The position numbers and the translations under genes were made by a program. A model generated the notes under the pieces. The model worked only from the letters and a program-made list of their open reading frames with translations, was not told where the DNA came from and searched no databases. DNA of 64,000 nucleotides from Adineta steineri (taxonomy: Eukaryota; Rotifera; Eurotatoria; Adinetida; Adinetidae), in NCBI GenBank assembly GCA_905250115.1, contig CAJNOI010000185.1, positions 22,828 to 86,827 on the forward strand. Direction: 5' to 3'. Of this stretch, positions 59,501 through 64,000 are shown piece after piece. Position 1 is the first letter of the stretch, and every line of letters begins with the position of its first letter.

Positions 59501-62500
59501 GACTGTCTTCCGCTTTTTCCTATTTGAGTACAAGCTCTTTGCTAACTAAGAAAGTTGTACGATTTTATAATTTGAATGAAACGTGTCTTTTCTTTTTCAG
59601 TACTCTCCTTAGTAAGTCTAAATGAAACTTAATGCAGTAGATATTCATATATAGTCGCTTAACTAATATAAAGAATTTTAGTAGATTTTCCATATGTGAT
59701 CCAATATCCACGGGCATATATGAGATCGATGTGTGCTCCACAGAAATATTTTGGATAGATAAATTGCTTACCGCACTATCCGAACACTCGAAAACATATG
59801 ACCACAATATGAAGGATTCAGTCGATATATTTAGTAAACGAGAAGCATTGGCAAAGTATTAAGTATTAAGCATACTCACAAAGTCACTCGATATGAGTTT
59901 TTTAAATTTTTTTTAAAGAAGACAGGCATTATCGAGTCCCGTTATACTACTTTACGCTCTACAAATCCAGTATAAACTACAACCGTGCGTAAGGAATGTG
60001 TTTGAAAACGAGTCTTCGGATGGTTCTTCTAGTCAATGAGATATTCATTTGCAATTCAGAGCAGTTCAGTTAGTCACTTATTACCTTCTCTAGTCAGCTA
60101 TTGCTATTGGAGTGTACTTAAAAAGAAAGTAACCCATCTCATTTTCATCTAAATATTCTACTAGACAATAACGTTATATATGTTAAAAGAGGAGTGCCGT
60201 ATTTGTTCTTCAGTTCAAATCCTAGTACGTATATATATAAATATATAATAAACAACTAATAAGTGAATATATTCATAAATACCATTAACAGTTTCAACAC
60301 TTTTCATATTGTCATAATGTCACAAAGTTGATTATCCTTTTCTTTGTTATAGCACCGACTTGTAAGGATGGTATGAAGAACCAGGATGAAACCGACGTCG
60401 ATTGTGGTGGTGAAACTTGCAAGTCACAATGTTTACCTGAGCAAGGTTGTGAGTCAAGCTCAGACTGTACAAGTAACAACTGTGATACAACAATGAAGAA
60501 ATGTCTAAGTAAGAAAGATTTTTAGATTCCTTTATATTGCGGATATATCGTCTTTGTTAGTACTTAAGGTATAGAAATAATAAAGTTCAGTCAATGGAGC
60601 ATAATGTCAAGACTGATCCACTATAAGTTCTGAATAAACTATTTTTTGTTGAGAAGATCAATTTAGTCAAAAGTAACGACCTTGAGGGTGTGGGTGAGTG
60701 TTCCTTTTAGCTAAGTAAAACACACCTATACTCAAACTCACACCAACACCCGTGTCGATGAGCTAGACAATAGATCTTTAATATAGAAATAGACAGATGT
60801 ATGTTTCTCGAAGAAGATCATTCAACGCGGAATACATAACAGATGACAATGAATATATTTGTTCTTGATCATGTTTCTCATCCAATCACATATAGCTTTG
60901 ATTGAATCGAACAAGATTCGTGTGAAGACTTTTAATTTATTACGGCTTTTAAAGGATATGATATGGTTGACTGAGATTAAGTAATGCGCAAACGATGATT
61001 TGTAGGGTCGGACAAAACATGGTGGAGAAATTCTCGCCGAAAAGGACATAAAATTGCTTATCCTACACACCTGTAACTGTTAATTACCTTCATATAACTG
61101 TAGATTCTTCGTTTAAAATTTTTATTACATAAACTTTAACCTGACACATTTTGCAGAGATTTACTAAAAATCTTGAAGTATCCTATTTTAACTTTTATAT
61201 GTACCGGTAACCATTCAGGAACACTAAATGATCTGGCTAAACAGTTTTCTGACCAAACTAGTATTGCTTATCTCAGAAAAGGGTCAGCGAATCGAAAGAT
61301 GAGTGTTACTTGTGTCTATTTGAAATGTTAAAACTAAATTATTTTGCAAATAATATTAAACAGATTTTGTCAAAAATTTTAACTTAAAAACAGCACCAAA
61401 AGATATTCTTTTTATTCATATATTTTTAGTAATTACTTCTACTTTTGTGTCGATTTTTTAGAACCTGCGACAATAATTTTGTTATCAAAACCACCGACAT
61501 ACAAAAACACAGAACTTGAAGAAATAATCAATAACAACAAGAATTCGTCATATGTAAGCCTGAGATCTAAGAATTTAACGGATGATGATATGGAAATTGT
61601 GGCTTATTACCTACTGCAAAATAATAAGGTCAGTTGTGTTGTATTTGTTTGTTGTTGAAAAGAAGAGGAAAATTAGTATTATGGTTCATAGGAAATGTGA
61701 AATAATATTGTTAAAATAAGTGTTATGTGTTGTCTGATAAACACAAATATCTGCTTGTATGACATTCTTCTTAACTATTCTTTGAGAATATTTGTTCTTT
61801 TGATCAATAACTTTTATTCGAATTTAGGAACTTGAGAAATGAAATGACAAAGAAAAGATATGAGAAATTCGGTTATATCCGGATCGTTACCGCAAATTAA
61901 GCAAATTAGGAGAGAAGTAGTAGGGCAATTTCGAACGTAGAAAATAATGTTCGTCTTATTTTCGTAGCGTTTCCAAATTGCCCGGACTTTTTAATTATGA
62001 AGTAACCAAGAGTTATGGTTGAAATCATTTAGTTTAACAGTTGTATCATTTTTTTTGGAGTGATGACTTGAGCTCAAGATTTGAAAGTACAGACATAGAT
62101 TAACGTACCACTCTGATTCGCACATTTTAGTCCATATTATTTAAGATGGCTTTGCCACCTCTTTCAGTTGTTGATCAGGAAAAGTTATTGTTCATCTTTC
62201 AAAACATAGCATGAGTTAAACTCATACATCACTATATTTACATCATAAATAGAATCTAATACTACAATAAGTAATGAATAAAAACGGTCGCAATTCGGAA
62301 ACTCATCAAATCAAAATCAACGTTATTTTCCATGTTCCATATTGCGATAATGAATTAGGTCAATTACCGGAAAAGTGATCGTAATCAAAGCGCTACGTTC
62401 TTGATTGATTTCATTAATTGGATTTTGCTAGAATGACTGATATAAAATTTGATACGATTCGATTGTTAAATCAAACTCATTTCTAGACTTATTCAGTTTA

Positions 62501-64000
62501 GTTAGGAAATCATCAAAATGGGTTCAGTCTTCTCAGATAAACATTTGGAACTCATATATCCTCCTCTAAGACATGATTCTCATGTTAAAAATGGTTTAAG
62601 CCAAAAAATTCTAACCGCTGATGATTGCTCTTCAATTAGTAATAAGTTGTCAGTAAACCGCTTGCCTTATTTATTTCTGTATTTCAGATAAATAAATTTT
62701 TCGCTTACTTGTTTTGACTAGCACTATCTTTCTTAGGTCTTTGTTGCTATTCGCTTGTCATCTATTTTCGTTCTTTTAATTTATTATTATTATTTTTCGT
62801 ATCTTTGATTGCAGTGGCTGTTAGGTCGTTTATATATATATCCATTTAATTCACGACAGCTCTCAAGATGCTTATGTGCATATGGATAATTACAGAAACA
62901 GTGATATTGAATAGTTCATATGATTCGCATTGTTCCTATTTTGTCTTTAATACAACAGTGATGTTATCGTTATACTGACTGATGTCTGCAAAAGGATAAT
63001 TTCGATACATTAAGCATTATGAAATCCACACTATTCAAACCAGTTGTAATCTATGATAGAAATCTGAATTTCGTTGAATGCTTTGGAAGGTTTTAGACAT
63101 TTTTAGAATCCAGTCAGCTATTATTACTGAAACACTCTTTCGTGCTACTAGCAACGTTTTCCTGTTGATATCTCTTCTCTTTCTCGATCATTGTGGACGT
63201 GTATTACTTGAGCTCTGACCATCACTTTCACTGTAAAACACATATCAACAAGCTATGATCCCCTATTCTTACTATGGAAACTTATAACTCACCATATAGT
63301 AGCCCTCACATCCGCATTCCGGTTGTCATGATAGAAATGAAAGCGGACAGAAACCTGACCTTACCAAAATAATAATGTATTTATAGCTGTTATTACTATG
63401 CAAATGTAGCCAAACTCCTTTAGTTTACGTTGCTGAATTATGTAAGGGGGAATGGGAGGGGAGCCGAAAAACCTCGCCTTAAACCTTACATCCACTATTG
63501 TTTCTTTCAAAAATTTCGACGAGTTCCTCAAAATACACATATGATTCATAGATATGAACGTGAAATTCTTGAACTTCATTCTCTTTTAAATAGTTGAATA
63601 GTTTCATTCAAAGAAACCGTATGAAATAACACGTTCTTAGATTTTAAAATCGACAGGCATCGTTGTTCACTTCAATTAGACAAACAAGATAGAAATGATT
63701 ATGAACGAGGCTGTGAGTATGAGTGTAGTTTTCGATATTGTATCCATAATACACCCACACCCAACCTCTAGATCATACCGCAATTTTCTAGGGTAGAATC
63801 GCGGCGGACAAAAATTCCGCCAAATACTACGGTTCTGTTCGAAAATTCTTCCGAGTGTCCGTATTCATCTATCTTCTTTCATACAGATACTCACCACACT
63901 CGACCTCTCTCGTAATGAAATCGGAGATAAAGGTGCACAATATCTTGGTGAAGTATTACAAAACAACACAGTGAGACAAAACAACAATCTCTTCTCATCT
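56581..64000 (+). CDS. SNTX-type MACPF protein with FN3, Cys-rich modules and LRRs (partial, runs off the window)
   Basis: Exons read: 56581-58498, 59236-59391, 60353-60508, 61462-61628, 63887-63970, all in phase (1,1,1,0,0). The first exon has the stonustoxin/neoverrucotoxin-like plan: TLGRPFHLGMLYDVR, then TLWDPQTL, then SGSAKYAEDYQK in a MACPF-like domain; a helical and thioredoxin-like region (YDYIFCLSF near 423); and an FN3 domain (about 532-637). This family is widespread in animals and mostly not venom. Two Cys-rich exons share DGxxNQDETDVDCGG. Then come NLR-type leucine-rich repeats; the last is an 84-nt, 28-codon exon (LTTLDLSRNEIGDKGAQYL). Two starts are possible: Met 56581 gives a hydrophobic leader (MLILHLICLIISYQS), while Met 56635 gives the usual cytosolic start. 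The 2.26-kb intron before the last exon may hide exons. Confidence 0.65.
59236..59391 (+). other. Cys-rich module exon 1 of the SNTX-like gene
   Basis: A symmetric phase-1 exon of 156 nt coding PTCTDGVKNQDETDVDCGGS plus eight further cysteines. It is the same length as, and clearly homologous to, the exon at 60353. Confidence 0.7.
60353..60508 (+). other. Cys-rich module exon 2 of the SNTX-like gene
   Basis: 156 nt, phase 1 on both sides, coding PTCKDGMKNQDETDVDCGGE and a further set of cysteines (CESSSDCTSNNCD). A tandem duplicate of exon 59236-59391. The intron between them is about 960 bp. Confidence 0.7.
60682..60751. repeat. G-rich hairpin in the SNTX-like gene
   Basis: TTGAGGGTGTGGGTGAGTGT faces CTCAAACTCACACCAACACCC across a loop holding AGCTAAGT. 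Confidence 0.55.
61629..63886. other. Long intron of the SNTX-like gene
   Basis: 2,258 bp without an exon I can support. A G-rich hairpin lies at its 3' end. Given the 28-codon LRR exon that follows, undetected short LRR exons or transposon remnants are possible. Confidence 0.35.
63707..63768. repeat. G-rich hairpin
   Basis: GAGGCTGTGAGTATGAGTGT faces ACACCCACACCCAACCTC, closed by complementary GAGG/CCTC ends. Confidence 0.55.

Noticed and set aside
63361-63579. 72-aa minus-strand ORF with a hydrophobic end, over a small ATGTAAGG/CCTTACAT inverted repeat
   Set aside because: Inside an intron of the SNTX-like gene, no splice partners or recognisable family; repeat too short to call an element.
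1-64000. Bacterial features (operons, ribosome binding sites, CRISPR, prophage) and rRNA or tRNA genes
   Set aside because: The sequence is spliced eukaryotic DNA; no repeat-spacer arrays, tRNA-like cloverleaf or rRNA stretch was recognised, though short tRNAs could be missed by eye.

Overview
The window is animal nuclear DNA: AT-rich, with many short introns (about 50-90 bp, GT...AG) and genes packed head-to-head and tail-to-tail. NHL-repeat genes, ADP-ribosyltransferase (ART) genes and kinesin-light-chain-type TPR pieces occur together, and short G-rich hairpins built on TGTGGG are scattered throughout. TGTGGG is the telomere repeat I recall for bdelloid rotifers. Together these point to a bdelloid rotifer. 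This assignment is inference; no species marker was read.

Left third (1-20.5 kb): conserved, single-copy-looking genes whose exons I could chain in phase. These are a SPAG1 homologue (minus, 14 exons), an NPC2/ML-domain secreted protein (plus), a small unrecognised protein with S/T-E-Y motifs (plus), COQ7 (minus), an FBXO30/40-like F-box protein (minus), a FASTK-domain mitochondrial protein (plus) and a GCC1-like GRIP golgin (plus). Their large introns carry at least four small inverted-repeat transposons, three with clear 8-bp target duplications and one with a decayed copy.

Middle (22-54 kb): an accessory island of six NHL beta-propeller modules, each in one phase-1 terminal exon, spliced to different N-terminal modules. 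Four genes are B-box-like zinc finger + coiled coil + NHL (A 23.1-24.9, B 27.1-28.8, D 39.3-41.1, E 42.4-44.4 kb). Two chain into receptor-like genes: ART - transmembrane helix - Thr-rich stalk - NHL (H, 31.1-37.3 kb) and ART - TPR - transmembrane helix - NHL (G2, 50.7-53.9 kb). A third ART-TPR gene (G1, 48.4-50.3 kb) ends in a C-terminal hydrophobic anchor and has no NHL. The island also holds a TPR relic, a frameshifted DED-like gene, decayed exons, and flanks copied between cassettes. I read it as a locus where intron-mediated shuffling couples a propeller sensor to different effectors, among them membrane-anchored ADP-ribosyltransferases. This is the best candidate for an undescribed system here.

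Right end (54-64 kb): a decayed Ser/Gln/Pro-rich gene, then a large gene running off the window. It encodes a SNTX-type MACPF protein with an FN3 domain, two 156-nt Cys-rich exons and NLR-type leucine-rich-repeat exons. Its promoter and 5' leader resemble those of gene H.

There are two assembly gaps (100 N at 21520-21619; 10 N at 34880-34889). I saw no rRNA, tRNA, CRISPR array or long retroelement ORF. All exon joins are inferred from splice motifs and phase, not from transcripts.
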